Shown: positions 8,354 through 17,644, numbered from the stretch's first letter. The stretch: DNA of 64,000 bases from an uncultured Bacilli bacterium (GCA_910579455.1 CAJTUT010000002.1:1-64000), one strand, 5' to 3'. The notes: generated by a model from the letters alone, not told the origin. Made by a program: numbers and translations.

Positions 8354-10906
8354 ATGAAAAGAAGTAGCGTAGATAGAAGTAAATTAAGTCCCATGATGAA
8401 GGAATATGTAGAATTAAAAGATAACTATGAAGATTGTATTGTATTTTATCGTTTAGGAGACTTTTATGAAATGTTTTTTGATGATGCCATTACTGCATCA
8501 CGTGAATTAGAGCTAACATTAACTGGAAAAAGTGCGGGACTTAAAGAAAAAGTACCAATGTGTGGTATTCCTCATCATGCTTATTCTTCTTATATTGATA
8601 CACTAATTGAAAAAGGATATAAAGTGGCAATTGCAGAACAATTAGAAGATCCTAAAAAAGTAAAGGGCACAGTAAAAAGAGATGTTATTCAAGTAATTAC
8701 TCGTGGAACTAGACTAGATAATAACTTAGATAGCAAAAACAATAATTATATTGCTAATATTTATGATTTCAGTTACTGTAAGGGGATTTCTTATACCGAT
8801 ATATCAACTGGAGAATTTTTCTGCGAATTATTAGAAAAGGATAATGAAGATATCATTCGCAATATTATAAAACATGGTTTTAGAGAATTAATCGTTAATG
8901 ATACCATCGATCGAGAATTAATTAATACTCTTAGGGTAAATTATGGAATCTTAATCACTATCACAAAAAATATTTATGAACAGGATGATTATCAATATAT
9001 TTATCAAGATATTGAAGATATTAGACTAAAGACAACAATCAAGCACCTTTTACATTATATTTTAGATACAAAAAAAGGAGATCTACATCACTTAAAAAAA
9101 TGTGAGTTAGTAAAAAAAACAAATACTTTAATTTTCGATAATAATACTAAAAAGAATTTAGAATTAATAGAAACAATACGCTCAAGAGATAGACAATATA
9201 GCCTTTTATGGTTATTGGATAAAAATAAAACAGCAATGGGATCACGATATTTAAAACTTCAAATAGAAAATCCGATTACAGATAAAAATGAATTAGAAAG
9301 GCGATATCATTTTGTAGAAAAAATTTCAACAGAATTTATCATTAGAGACGAACTAAGGACTACTTTAGATGAAGTTTATGATTTAGAGCGTTTATCCGGT
9401 AGAATTAGTTATGGAAATTTAAATGCACGAGATATGTTACAACTAAAAAGAAGTTTAAATGCTTTACCAAAAATAAAAAAATTATTAACTAGTCTAGATT
9501 ATGATAAAGAAATAGAAACATTAGACGAAGTGGCATCATTATTAGAGAAAACAATAAAAGAAGAGCCACCTCTATCATTAAAAGAGGGCTCTATTATTAA
9601 AGATGGTTATAATAGTGAACTAGATGAATTAAGAAAACTAAGTAGTGGTTCTAAGGACTTTATTTTAAATATTGAAAAAGATGAAAAAGAACGCACAGGA
9701 ATTAAAACCCTAAAGGTAGGATTCAATAAAATATTCGGTTATTATATAGAAGTAAGCAAAGGCCAAAAACACTTAGTAAAGGATGAGTTCGGATATGAAA
9801 GAAGGCAAACTTTAGCGAATTGTGAAAGATATATAACCAAAGAACTCAAAGAAAAAGAAAATATTATATTAGGTGCAGAAGAGAAGATAGTAAATCTAGA
9901 ATATAAGTTATTTATGGATATTAGGGAGATTGTTAAAAGATATATATCCAAAATTCAAAAGGTTGCTAAAATTATTAGTGAAGTTGACATGTTACAATCC
10001 TTTTCTATTGTAAGTGATGAAAACAAGTTTGTAAAACCTAATTTAGTAAATACAAAAGAATTAAATCTAATAGAATGTCGCCATCCAGTAGTAGAAAAGG
10101 TAATGAAGGACAAATACGTATCTAATGATATTTCTATGGATCAAAATACTAACATTCTACTAATTACTGGTCCTAATATGGCTGGAAAATCCACCTATAT
10201 GAGACAATGTGCAGTTACTATTATTATGGCACAAATTGGTTGTTTTGTCCCATGTAAAAGTGCTACTATGCCCATTTTTGATAAAATATTTACAAGAATC
10301 GGTGCCAGTGATGATTTAGTAAGTGGAGAATCTACTTTTATGGTAGAAATGAAAGAAGCCAATTATGCTATTAGTGAAGCAACCGAAAATAGTTTGATTC
10401 TATTTGATGAATTAGGTCGTGGTACTGCAACTTATGATGGAATGAGTCTGGCTCAAGCAATTTTAGAGTATATTCATGACAAAATAAAAGCCAAAACAAT
10501 GTTTTCAACCCATTATCATGAACTTACTATTTTAGAGAAAGATTTAAAACACCTAAAAAATATCCATGTATCAGCACAAGAAAAAGATGGAAAAGTTACC
10601 TTTTTACATAAGGTAAAAATAGGGGCAATTGATAAAAGCTATGGAATTAATGTAGCATCTTTAGCAAGACTTCCAAAAGATCTAATAAAAAGAAGTGAAG
10701 AAATTTTAAATATTTACGAAAACCATAATAAAAAACAAGAAACATTTACGCAAACCTCTCTTTTTGAAATGACAGAAGAGGAAGTGGAAAAGAAAATAGA
10801 ACAAAACGAATTTGAAGAAGCAATTAGGGGAATTAAACCATTAGAGATGTCCCCAATGGAAGCTCTGAATTTTCTATATGAACTACAGAAAAAATATGAT
10901 ATTTAA
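8354..10906 (+). CDS. mutS: DNA mismatch repair protein MutS
   Basis: Recognises mismatches and small loops and recruits MutL. About 850 residues, normal length. The N-terminal mismatch-binding domain carries the FYRLGDFYEMFFDDA motif (Phe-x-Glu reader). The C-terminal ABC-type ATPase carries a Walker A GPNMAGKSTYMRQ, the signature SGESTFMVEM, Walker B SLILFDELGRGT and FSTHYHEL. ATG 8354 is preferred to ATG 8342 because GGTGAA at 8344-8349 is then correctly spaced. It is separated from mutL-miaA by about 2.8 kb of accessory sequence. Confidence 0.97.
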   Translation: MKRSSVDRSKLSPMMKEYVELKDNYEDCIVFYRLGDFYEMFFDDAITASRELELTLTGKSAGLKEKVPMCGIPHHAYSSYIDTLIEKGYKVAIAEQLEDPKKVKGTVKRDVIQVITRGTRLDNNLDSKNNNYIANIYDFSYCKGISYTDISTGEFFCELLEKDNEDIIRNIIKHGFRELIVNDTIDRELINTLRVNYGILITITKNIYEQDDYQYIYQDIEDIRLKTTIKHLLHYILDTKKGDLHHLKKCELVKKTNTLIFDNNTKKNLELIETIRSRDRQYSLLWLLDKNKTAMGSRYLKLQIENPITDKNELERRYHFVEKISTEFIIRDELRTTLDEVYDLERLSGRISYGNLNARDMLQLKRSLNALPKIKKLLTSLDYDKEIETLDEVASLLEKTIKEEPPLSLKEGSIIKDGYNSELDELRKLSSGSKDFILNIEKDEKERTGIKTLKVGFNKIFGYYIEVSKGQKHLVKDEFGYERRQTLANCERYITKELKEKENIILGAEEKIVNLEYKLFMDIREIVKRYISKIQKVAKIISEVDMLQSFSIVSDENKFVKPNLVNTKELNLIECRHPVVEKVMKDKYVSNDISMDQNTNILLITGPNMAGKSTYMRQCAVTIIMAQIGCFVPCKSATMPIFDKIFTRIGASDDLVSGESTFMVEMKEANYAISEATENSLILFDELGRGTATYDGMSLAQAILEYIHDKIKAKTMFSTHYHELTILEKDLKHLKNIHVSAQEKDGKVTFLHKVKIGAIDKSYGINVASLARLPKDLIKRSEEILNIYENHNKKQETFTQTSLFEMTEEEVEKKIEQNEFEEAIRGIKPLEMSPMEALNFLYELQKKYDI

Positions 10907-10944
10907 ACCAAATATGATAAAATAAAAGGAAGAGGTGTGACTAG

Positions 10945-11352
10945 ATGAAAAATAGAAGTGAAATAAGAGAATGTGCCATGAAGATTATTTATCAAATAAA
11001 GTTATTATCCAAAACAAAATTAGAATATGAAGTTGATTCTTTAATAAAAGAACAAATTGAAATAAAAAATAACTTTATAGAAGAATTAGTGAATGGATAT
11101 TGTATTCATGAAAAAGAGATTAACATTCTGGCTAATAAGTATATGAAAAATTGGACTATCGATCGATTAAACATGGTTGATCAAGCAATTTTGTCGATTG
11201 GTATTTATGAATTAATATACACTAAAACTCCTTCTGTTGTCTCAATCAATGAGTGTTTAGAATTATCTAAAAAATACAGCGATTTGGAGGTTACTAAAAT
11301 GATAAATGGGGTTTTAGATAGTATCTATCATAGCGAGGTTCAGCATGACTGA
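10945..11352 (+). CDS. nusB: Transcription antitermination protein NusB
   Basis: 135-residue all-helical NusB-family protein that binds boxA RNA with NusE (S10) in rRNA antitermination. Typical motifs are RECAMKIIYQI at the start, WTIDRLNMVDQAILSIGIYEL in the centre (here described in part: DRLNMVDQAIL), and INECLELSKKYS then INGVLDSI at the end. A GAAGAGGTGTGA ribosome binding site precedes the ATG. It overlaps xseA by 8 bp, the same order (nusB, xseA, xseB) as in other Bacillota. Confidence 0.93.
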   Translation: MKNRSEIRECAMKIIYQIKLLSKTKLEYEVDSLIKEQIEIKNNFIEELVNGYCIHEKEINILANKYMKNWTIDRLNMVDQAILSIGIYELIYTKTPSVVSINECLELSKKYSDLEVTKMINGVLDSIYHSEVQHD

Positions 11353-12598
11353 TAAATACATTACAGTTACCCAACTAACTAGATATATCAAATATAAAAT
11401 TGATACTGACTCCAATCTTCAAGAAGTTTTTCTAAAAGGTGAAATTTCTAATTTTAAAGCCCATACTAGGGGTCATTATTATTTTACAATCAAAGATGAA
11501 AATAGTAGAATCAATGCCATCATGTTTGCAAATCAAACAAAAAAAATCAAGTTTATACCGACAGATGGCATGAAAGTATTAATAACTGGTAAAATCAGTG
11601 TCTATGAGGCAAACGGAGGATATCAAATTTATGTTTCTGATATGTTAGAAGATGGGATAGGAAATCTTTACATTGCCTATGAACAATTAAAGCAAAAACT
11701 AGAAAAAGAGGGACTTTTCGATCCTAAAAAAAAGAAAAAAATACCAAAAATACCAAAAAGAGTAGGAGTTATCACAGCTCCAACGGGTGCTGCTATTAGA
11801 GATATCCTATCTACTATAAAAAGAAGATTTCCATTAACTGAAGTTATTTTACTTCCTTCTTTAGTACAAGGTGCAGAAGCAGCTCCTTCTATTATCAAAC
11901 AAATTAAAAATGCAGAAAATTTCAACTTAGATACTTTAATTATTGGCCGAGGTGGAGGAAGTATAGAAGATATGTGGTGTTTTAATGATGAGAATGTTGC
12001 TTATAGTATTGACCACTGTTCCATTCCTATCATTAGTGCTGTTGGACATGAAATTGACTTTACCATTGCCGATTTCGTTGCAGATCTAAGAGCACCAACA
12101 CCAACAGGAGCTGCAGAGCTAGCTGTTCCCAATAAGTTAGATATTATAAATTATATTGAGCAGTTAAGCATTAGAAGCAGAAAAAGAATGAAAAACAAAT
12201 TGGATTTTCTATATCAAAAACTAATAGAAATAAAAAACAAATATATCTTAAAAAATCCATTAAGTATCTATGAAGTAAAAGAACAACAATTCGACTATGT
12301 CTTAGAAAAATTAAGATATACCATGATTAATTTATACAACAAAAAGGAAAAAAAATATCTGAATACTATGAGTAGTTATATTTTTAAAGAACCTATAAAA
12401 CTAGTAGATACTAAAAAAAACAGATATATGCAATTATTATCTAAGTTAGAAACACTATCACCATTATCTACAATAAAAAGAGGGTATAGTATAGTAAGAA
12501 AAGATAATAAAATAATTGCTAAGGCAAAAGATTTAGAGAAAAAAGATAAAATTGAAATAGAATTAATGGATGGAAAAGTTAATGTAGAGGTAATTTAG
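11345..12598 (+). CDS. xseA: Exodeoxyribonuclease VII large subunit
   Basis: Large subunit of the single-strand-specific exonuclease VII. 417 residues: an N-terminal OB fold (VFLKGEISNFKAHTRGHYYF, about 29-48), a catalytic core with VGVITAPTGAAIRDIL (about 140), GRGGGSIEDMWCFND (about 200) and SAVGHEIDFTIADFVAD (about 230), and a C-terminal coiled coil. It overlaps nusB by 8 bp. Unusually, 147 bp of decayed-looking sequence separates it from the partner xseB. Confidence 0.96.
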   Translation: MTDKYITVTQLTRYIKYKIDTDSNLQEVFLKGEISNFKAHTRGHYYFTIKDENSRINAIMFANQTKKIKFIPTDGMKVLITGKISVYEANGGYQIYVSDMLEDGIGNLYIAYEQLKQKLEKEGLFDPKKKKKIPKIPKRVGVITAPTGAAIRDILSTIKRRFPLTEVILLPSLVQGAEAAPSIIKQIKNAENFNLDTLIIGRGGGSIEDMWCFNDENVAYSIDHCSIPIISAVGHEIDFTIADFVADLRAPTPTGAAELAVPNKLDIINYIEQLSIRSRKRMKNKLDFLYQKLIEIKNKYILKNPLSIYEVKEQQFDYVLEKLRYTMINLYNKKEKKYLNTMSSYIFKEPIKLVDTKKNRYMQLLSKLETLSPLSTIKRGYSIVRKDNKIIAKAKDLEKKDKIEIELMDGKVNVEVI

Positions 12599-12745
12599 AT
12601 AAATCAAAAATCAAATAAATGAAAATATTAGATGTAGAACAGAAAAGAATATTGATGAGTATATGAAACTTAATTTTAATAAAATTCCGACACATTAATA
12701 AGAGCATATATAGATTTTAAACCATTAAATAGAAAAGGAGAAAAT

Positions 12746-12967
12746 ATGAAAGAAAACAGTTTTGAAGAAAATTTAGTTAGTTTAGAAGATATCGTAAAAA
12801 AGTTAGAAAATGGTGATATACCATTAGATGATGCAATTAAAGAGTTTAATAAGGCGATGGAATTAGCGAAAATTTGTGATCAAAAACTTAAAAATGCTGA
12901 AGAAGCATTAACTAAAATTGTAAAAGAGGATAATTCCTTAGAAGATTTTGAAATAAAAGAAAATTAG
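12746..12967 (+). CDS. xseB: Exodeoxyribonuclease VII small subunit
   Basis: 73 residues, the usual size for XseB, which binds in multiple copies along the XseA coiled coil. Motifs are FEENLVSLEDIVKKLENGDI, then PLDDAIKEFNKAMELAKICD and the final LKNAEEALTKIV. An AAAAGGAG ribosome binding site precedes the ATG. The gap to xseA is larger than usual. Confidence 0.93.
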   Translation: MKENSFEENLVSLEDIVKKLENGDIPLDDAIKEFNKAMELAKICDQKLKNAEEALTKIVKEDNSLEDFEIKEN

Positions 12968-13059
12968 AAATGATCTTTTATTATTAATATTGTATAATCT
13001 GATAGTATAATAAATACACCCTTATTTAGAAATAGTAAAAAACTATATTAAAAATGTAT

Positions 13060-13092
13060 AAAATGGGCACTTTTGATAAATGCCTATTTTTT
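13060..13092 (+). terminator. Terminator after xseB
   Basis: A 10-bp stem with one G-U pair (AAAATGGGCA with TGCCTATTTT), an 11-nt loop and a T tail. It ends the nusB-xseA-xseB transcript before the separately controlled spoIVB. Confidence 0.75.
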
Positions 13093-13138
13093 ATTTAATG
13101 ATAGAAATTTTTACTATTTAATTACCAGATATTATCTC

Positions 13139-13167
13139 TTATATTTTTCGTATCTTTTTCCATACTA
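13139..13167 (+). promoter_or_regulatory. Possible sigma-F/G-type forespore promoter of spoIVB
   Basis: CATACTA at 13161-13167 matches the sigma-G -10 consensus. TTATA at 13139-13143 lies 17 nt upstream and partly fits the -35 (GHATA). Known biology: spoIVB is forespore-transcribed in Bacillus. The match is short in an AT-rich background, so it is an inference. Confidence 0.45.
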
Positions 13168-13200
13168 TTATTGTAGCAAGTTTTTAATGAGGTGATTTTT

Positions 13201-14184
13201 ATGAAAATTAAAAACAAACTACTAAGTTTAATGGTTCTTCTTCTTTTTATTATACCACTAAATGTATTTGCTTATTCATCACACATAATTCCTGGTGGAG
13301 AAACAATCGGAATAGAAGTCAATTCAAAAGGAGTATTAGTAGTAGGATTTTATAAAGTAAATAATTCTTATATAGGAAGAAATGCTGGTTTCGAAGTTGG
13401 AGATAAAATTATAAAACTAGATGGTGTAGATGTTAATAGTATATCTTCAATGATAGAAATTATTAATAAAAGTACTAAAAATACAGTAGAATTTACTATT
13501 TTGAGAGGTTCTTCTGAAAAAAATATTAGCCTAAATCTAACTGAGGGTAGTGATGGAGTATTAAAAACCGGACTTTATGTAAAAGACAGTATAAATGGAA
13601 TCGGAACACTAACTTATATTGATCCAGAAACCATGATATTTGGAGCATTGGGTCATGAAATTGTCGAAAAAACAACTGCTAAAAAATTTGAAATAAAAGA
13701 TGGAATCATCTTTGGTGCTGATGTCGTGGCCATTGAAAAAAGTACCAATGGGAATGCAGGTGAAAAAAACGCAAAATACGATAAAACAGAAGTATTTGGT
13801 AAAATCACAGGAAATGAAATTTCAGGAATCTTTGGTACTTATACAAAAGAGTTATCAAATAAAGAAAAGCTAGAAGTAGCAGAATCTAAAGATATTAAAA
13901 CAGGAAAGGCCACAATTAGAACTGTAATTAAGGATGATAAAGTAGACGAATTTTCTATCAATATTTTAAAATTGGATGAAAGCAATGAAACCAAGAATAT
14001 TTTATTCGAGGTAATAGATGAAAGACTATTAAAAGAAGCTGGAGGTATTGTACAGGGAATGAGTGGATCCCCGATAATTCAGAATGGAAAAATCATTGGT
14101 GCTGTAACTCATGTTATTGTAAATGATACAACAAAAGGATACGGAATCTTTATTACCACTATGTTAAAAGAAGGAGAAAATTAA
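13201..14184 (+). CDS. spoIVB: SpoIVB-like serine protease (S55), sporulation signalling
   Basis: In Bacillus, SpoIVB is secreted from the forespore and cleaves SpoIVFA to trigger sigma-K activation. 327 residues: an N-terminal membrane/signal segment (about 5-25), a PDZ domain (about 30-120, with GRNAGFEVGDKIIKLDG), and an S55 peptidase domain. GIGTLTYIDPETMIFGALGH holds the catalytic His and GIVQGMSGSPIIQNGKIIGA the catalytic Ser. It is shorter than the roughly 425-residue Bacillus protein. ATG 13201 follows GAGGTGAT; an in-frame GTG at 13192 lies inside that ribosome binding site. A terminator follows directly. Confidence 0.92.
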   Translation: MKIKNKLLSLMVLLLFIIPLNVFAYSSHIIPGGETIGIEVNSKGVLVVGFYKVNNSYIGRNAGFEVGDKIIKLDGVDVNSISSMIEIINKSTKNTVEFTILRGSSEKNISLNLTEGSDGVLKTGLYVKDSINGIGTLTYIDPETMIFGALGHEIVEKTTAKKFEIKDGIIFGADVVAIEKSTNGNAGEKNAKYDKTEVFGKITGNEISGIFGTYTKELSNKEKLEVAESKDIKTGKATIRTVIKDDKVDEFSINILKLDESNETKNILFEVIDERLLKEAGGIVQGMSGSPIIQNGKIIGAVTHVIVNDTTKGYGIFITTMLKEGEN

Positions 14185-14204
14185 GAGACTAAGGTCTCTT
14201 TTTG
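14183..14204 (+). terminator. Terminator of spoIVB
   Basis: A perfect 7-bp stem (AAGAGAC with GTCTCTT) closes a TAAG tetraloop and is followed by a T run. It overlaps the stop codon. Confidence 0.85.
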
Positions 14205-14246
14205 TATAAGCTAATTTTTTTCGTTTATACTAATAATGGTGATTTT

Positions 14247-14963
14247 ATGAATATAGATATTATTGAGGCATTGAGAATTATTCCAAGAGGTGCAATTTCC
14301 TTAGTCGTGTTATTTTTTATTACAAAATTAATGGGAAAAAAACAAGTATCTGAACTTAGTTTATTTGATTATGTAATTGGAATATCGATTGGTAATTTTA
14401 CAGCAGAAATGGTTATGAATTTTGACTATCAATATATTAATGGAATTATTGCTATTTTAACATTTGGTATTATCTCCTATCTAGTATCCATTGTAACACT
14501 AAAAAGCATCCATTTAAGACGTTTTTTAATAGGAGTACCTACTGTTATTATAGAAGATGGAAAAATTAGTCTCAATGCCCTTAGAAAAGCAAAACTAGAT
14601 ATTAATGATTTATTAGAAGAATGTAGAGGAGAAGGGTACTTTGATATTAGTGAAATCAGCTATGCAATATTAGAAGTAAACGGAAAATTAAGTATTTTAC
14701 CAAAAAGTGATTATCAAGTTCCTAACTTAAAAGACCTGAAAATAAAAAAAGATAAAGCATATTTATCAGTAAATGTAATTATAGATGGAGTATTAATGGA
14801 AGAAAATTTAAAAAATTGTAACAAAGGCTTAGAATGGTTAAATAAAGAATTGAAAAAACAAGGATATGCAAATTATGATAATATCTTACTAGCTACTATA
14901 ACAAATGGTGTTTTATCAATATTCGAAAAAAATAGTATGGAAGCAAAAGAAGTATTAGAATAA
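14247..14963 (+). CDS. YetF/DUF421-family membrane protein
   Basis: 238 residues. An N-terminal three-helix membrane region holds the family signature LMGKKQVSELSLFDYVIGIS and GNFTAEM. The C-terminal cytosolic DUF421 domain contains LEECRGEGYFDISEISYAIL, then a second small domain. Bacillus has several paralogues (YetF, YdfS, YrbG, YkjA); their roles are poorly defined, and some are linked to spore biology. ATG 14247 has GGTGAT at 14238-14243; the upstream in-frame extension runs through the spoIVB terminator and is unlikely to be coding. Confidence 0.88.
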   Translation: MNIDIIEALRIIPRGAISLVVLFFITKLMGKKQVSELSLFDYVIGISIGNFTAEMVMNFDYQYINGIIAILTFGIISYLVSIVTLKSIHLRRFLIGVPTVIIEDGKISLNALRKAKLDINDLLEECRGEGYFDISEISYAILEVNGKLSILPKSDYQVPNLKDLKIKKDKAYLSVNVIIDGVLMEENLKNCNKGLEWLNKELKKQGYANYDNILLATITNGVLSIFEKNSMEAKEVLE

Positions 14964-15024
14964 ACTTTTAAAATATAGAAATTCGTTGTATAATATAGAA
15001 CCATAGTGAAATGGAAGTGAAAAT

Positions 15025-15321
15025 ATGAAAATCTGGAAAAAAATAAGGGTAAAAAGCAAAGATAAACAAATTGATATAGTTGCTCATTCTTTAACCAATT
15101 ATCTATTCAAATATGGTCCTATTTCAGACATTATTTCTAAATATAAAATAGAATCAAATGATGTTAAAATCATGAATGAATATACAACCAATAGAATAGC
15201 AGGATTATTCTTATTATATGTTGCTAAAGATACTAAAAGAATTAATGATATTTTAAATAAGTACAATAAAAAAGACATTAAACAGGTAACCCCAGAGGTG
15301 GAAGGATATGTCGAAAAATAA
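15025..15321 (+). CDS. Small protein of unknown function
   Basis: Not recognised. 98 residues, basic and probably cytosolic, with no membrane segment and no known motif. A clear -10 (TATAAT at 14989-14994) and a GGAAGTGAAA ribosome binding site precede the ATG, and a strong terminator follows the stop, so it looks like a real monocistronic gene. Confidence 0.7.
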   Translation: MKIWKKIRVKSKDKQIDIVAHSLTNYLFKYGPISDIISKYKIESNDVKIMNEYTTNRIAGLFLLYVAKDTKRINDILNKYNKKDIKQVTPEVEGYVEK

Positions 15322-15355
15322 AAAAGGAAACGCATGAAAAGCAATTTCCTTTTTT
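15320..15355. terminator. Terminator between 15025 gene and the 28-aa membrane peptide
   Basis: An 11-bp stem, AAAAAAGGAAA (15320-15330) with TTTCCTTTTTT (15345-15355), and a 14-nt loop. A/T-rich arms on both sides mean it could serve the convergent gene at 15370-15456 as well. Confidence 0.8.
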
Positions 15356-15369
15356 AGTGGACCTATTAA

Positions 15370-15456
15370 CTATATATATAGTAAAACACTAAGAAATCCA
15401 ATTAACATCACAACAACCAGAACGATAGAAATAATTTTAATCACTCTTTTATTCAT
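15370..15456 (-). CDS. 28-residue single-pass membrane peptide (Prli42/DUF4044-like in form)
   Basis: A 28-codon frame on the - strand: a short basic N-terminus (MNKRVIKI) and one hydrophobic helix (SIVLVVVMLIGFLSVLLYI). A canonical GAGGTGG ribosome binding site lies about 8 nt before the ATG. Size and layout resemble the small membrane peptides of Bacillota such as Prli42 or DUF4044 proteins (a basic start followed by one helix). Sequence identity to them is not established. The good start signal and the terminator between it and the convergent neighbour support it as real. Confidence 0.6.
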   Translation of the reverse strand: MNKRVIKIISIVLVVVMLIGFLSVLLYI

Positions 15457-15558
15457 ATATTCCACCTCAAATTCATTATAAAATAATTGTAGGAAAAAGT
15501 AAATTAGATTTAGAAATATTTCTCTATTTTCCATAATATGATTGGATAGGTGAGAAAT

Positions 15559-16149
15559 ATGAGAAAAAGAAACATAAAAAGAAATAAACTACTATTAAAA
15601 TTACTAATTATGACATCTGTTTTTATATTACTAGGAATTTTTTATATTGCTATTTTATCTAAAAGTAATAAACATATGATTAAAGAAAATCTAGAGCTCT
15701 TTTTCTCTAGCTTAAAAAAGCTAAATTATACTAAAGCATTCATTAATTGTTTTTCATCAAACATGATTTTTACTATATTCATATGGATCTTTGGAATCTC
15801 CATTGTTGGAATTCCTATTATACTTATATTTTTAATTATTAAAAGTTTTATTTTAGGTTTTAGTATTAGTAGCTTCATCTACTTTTATCATTGGAAAGGT
15901 GTAATAGCATCCCTTATTTATATAATTCCTCTAATAATAAATTTATTTACTATCGTTATACTAAGTTATTATGGAATCCTATTTTCTAAAAATCTAAATA
16001 AATTACTATTTTTTAAAAAAGAGATTAGGTTTAAAAATATCATGAGGAAATATTTAAAGATTTTATTGTTTTCGTTATTAATCATTACACTAAGTAGCAT
16101 AATAGAAATATATGTAGTGCCAAATATATTAAAATTACTAGGAATATAG
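15559..16149 (+). CDS. spoIIM: Stage II sporulation protein M-like membrane protein
   Basis: 196 residues, very hydrophobic, with about five membrane helices after a basic N-terminus. The central GISIVGIPIILIFLIIKSFI and FILGFSISSFIYFYHWKGV, followed by a pro-rich helix, have the pattern of SpoIIM, which with SpoIID and SpoIIP remodels peptidoglycan for engulfment. ATG 15559 has AGGTGAGAA as ribosome binding site; the in-frame GTG nine bases upstream lies in that site. In Bacillus spoIIM precedes xerD; here xerD lies 6 kb away on the other strand. Confidence 0.75.
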   Translation: MRKRNIKRNKLLLKLLIMTSVFILLGIFYIAILSKSNKHMIKENLELFFSSLKKLNYTKAFINCFSSNMIFTIFIWIFGISIVGIPIILIFLIIKSFILGFSISSFIYFYHWKGVIASLIYIIPLIINLFTIVILSYYGILFSKNLNKLLFFKKEIRFKNIMRKYLKILLFSLLIITLSSIIEIYVVPNILKLLGI

Positions 16150-16458
16150 AAAAAAGATATATGTATCTCACTATAGACATTTTTTCGAAGTAGATTCTTT
16201 TCTTGTCATACAACTAAAAGATGTTACTATCACATATACGCCTATATGCCTATACTTTAAAAATTATTCTTACAAGTAAAAACTTGAATACTTCTATTTT
16301 TTACAACTCTGCCCTTATTTGCCCTATATTAACAACATCAACCTCATATAAAAAATTGATCCTATTGAATAGAATATATGAAAAAAAGCCCTATTTAGAT
16401 ATAATACTATGCTTTTCAAAACAAAAGACTTATTGTATAATATGAGCAGGTGAAGTTT
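16150..16458. other. Intergenic region before mnmA
   Basis: 309 bp without a supportable gene. The 74-codon frame at 16221-16445 lacks a ribosome binding site and any recognisable composition. The only signal identified is the mnmA -10 box near its right end. Confidence 0.6.
16436..16454 (+). promoter_or_regulatory. mnmA -10 box and ribosome binding site, very short leader
   Basis: TATAAT at 16436-16441, AGGTGA at 16449-16454, ATG at 16459. The -10 box ends 17 nt before the start codon. Confidence 0.6.
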
Positions 16459-17565
16459 ATGAAGAAAGTAATTATCGGAATGAGTGGAGGAGTAGATTCC
16501 TCTGTTGCCGCTATCCTGTTAAAGAAAAAAGGGTACGTAGTAGAAGGACTATTTATGAGAAACTGGGACTCTTCATTAAATAATGATATATTAGGAAATC
16601 CTACAATTAAAAACCACAATATTTGCCCACAAGAACAAGATTATAATGACGCATTAGAGGTTTGTAAAAAATTAAATATAAAACTACATCGTATTGATTT
16701 TATTAATGAATATTGGAATTATGTATTTACCTACTTTTTAGAAGAATTAAAAAAAGGAAGAACACCTAATCCCGATATTATGTGCAATAAGTACATCAAA
16801 TTTGACTATTTTATGAAAAAAGCCAAAGAGTTAGGTGCCGATTATATCGCAACAGGTCATTATGCAAAACTAGAAGATGGTTACTTAAAAAAGGCATTCG
16901 ATCAGAATAAAGATCAAACCTATTTTTTATCCCAATTAAGTAAACAACAATTAGAAAATGTACTATTCCCCCTAGGCAATATGAATAAAAGTAGAGTGAG
17001 AGAAATTGCAAAAGATTACGGCTTAATTACTGCTAATAAAAAAGATTCAACTGGAATTTGTTTTATTGGTGAGAGAAATTTTAAAGAGTTTTTAATGAAC
17101 TATCTTCCTGCTAAAAATGGTGATATTGTAGATATTGCTACTAAAAAGGTAATTGGAACTCATTATGGATTAATGTATTATACAATTGGTCAAAGAAAAG
17201 GACTAAACATCGGTGGAAATAAAGAAAAAATGTTTGTAGTAGGAAAAAATTTAGAAAATAATATTTTATACATCTCCTTTGGAGACAGTGAATATTTATA
17301 TTCCACTAGCTGCCTTGTAGAAATGGTCAATTTCAACTGTGAATTAAGACCCTTAATAGCTTCTGCAAAGTTTAGATATCGACAGGAAGATATTAAAGTA
17401 GAGGTAGAGTATTTACCTGATGGTAATATCATTGTTAAATATGATCTTGTAAAATCGGTTACACCTGGACAGGCATGCGTCTTATATGATGAAAACATTT
17501 GTATAGGTGGTGGAATTATCAAGGAGGTAAGAAAAAACGGAAAAAAACTTTGGTATTTATTATAA
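16459..17565 (+). CDS. mnmA: tRNA-specific 2-thiouridylase MnmA
   Basis: Adds sulphur to U34 of Lys, Glu and Gln tRNAs, using ATP and a persulfide donor. 368 residues: the PP-loop GMSGGVDSSVAAIL, NPDIMCNKYIKFDYF with the first catalytic Cys, YIATGHYAK, and KDSTGICFIGERNF with the second catalytic Cys; the C-terminal domains include YTIGQRKGL. ATG 16459 is chosen over the in-frame GTG at 16450 because that lies in the ribosome binding site. A palindrome and T run at 17615-17642 may end its transcript. Confidence 0.97.
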   Translation: MKKVIIGMSGGVDSSVAAILLKKKGYVVEGLFMRNWDSSLNNDILGNPTIKNHNICPQEQDYNDALEVCKKLNIKLHRIDFINEYWNYVFTYFLEELKKGRTPNPDIMCNKYIKFDYFMKKAKELGADYIATGHYAKLEDGYLKKAFDQNKDQTYFLSQLSKQQLENVLFPLGNMNKSRVREIAKDYGLITANKKDSTGICFIGERNFKEFLMNYLPAKNGDIVDIATKKVIGTHYGLMYYTIGQRKGLNIGGNKEKMFVVGKNLENNILYISFGDSEYLYSTSCLVEMVNFNCELRPLIASAKFRYRQEDIKVEVEYLPDGNIIVKYDLVKSVTPGQACVLYDENICIGGGIIKEVRKNGKKLWYLL

Positions 17566-17614
17566 TAAATTCATTAGATTTAAAAATCGTAAAAAATATT
17601 ATATCACATTTTTC

Positions 17615-17642
17615 AGTATGTAAAACACTTTACATACTTTTT
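17615..17642 (+). promoter_or_regulatory. 24-bp palindrome upstream of the HTH regulator (operator and/or terminator)
   Basis: A perfect inverted repeat, AGTATGTAAA-acac-TTTACATACT, followed by T residues that run into the -35 of the next promoter. It could be the mnmA terminator, an operator for the regulator at 17696, or both. The half-site TTTAC recurs in the promoter spacer just downstream. Confidence 0.6.
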
Positions 17643-17644
17643 TC

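Noticed and set aside
12599..12745. Possible antitoxin-like fragment between xseA and xseB
   Set aside because: Very short frames with stops; no motif strong enough to name.
12968..13059. Small RNA or riboswitch after xseB
   Set aside because: No conserved motif or stable multi-stem structure seen beyond the terminator.
16221..16445. 74-codon + strand frame between spoIIM and mnmA
   Set aside because: No ribosome binding site, odd composition, and it overlaps the mnmA promoter.
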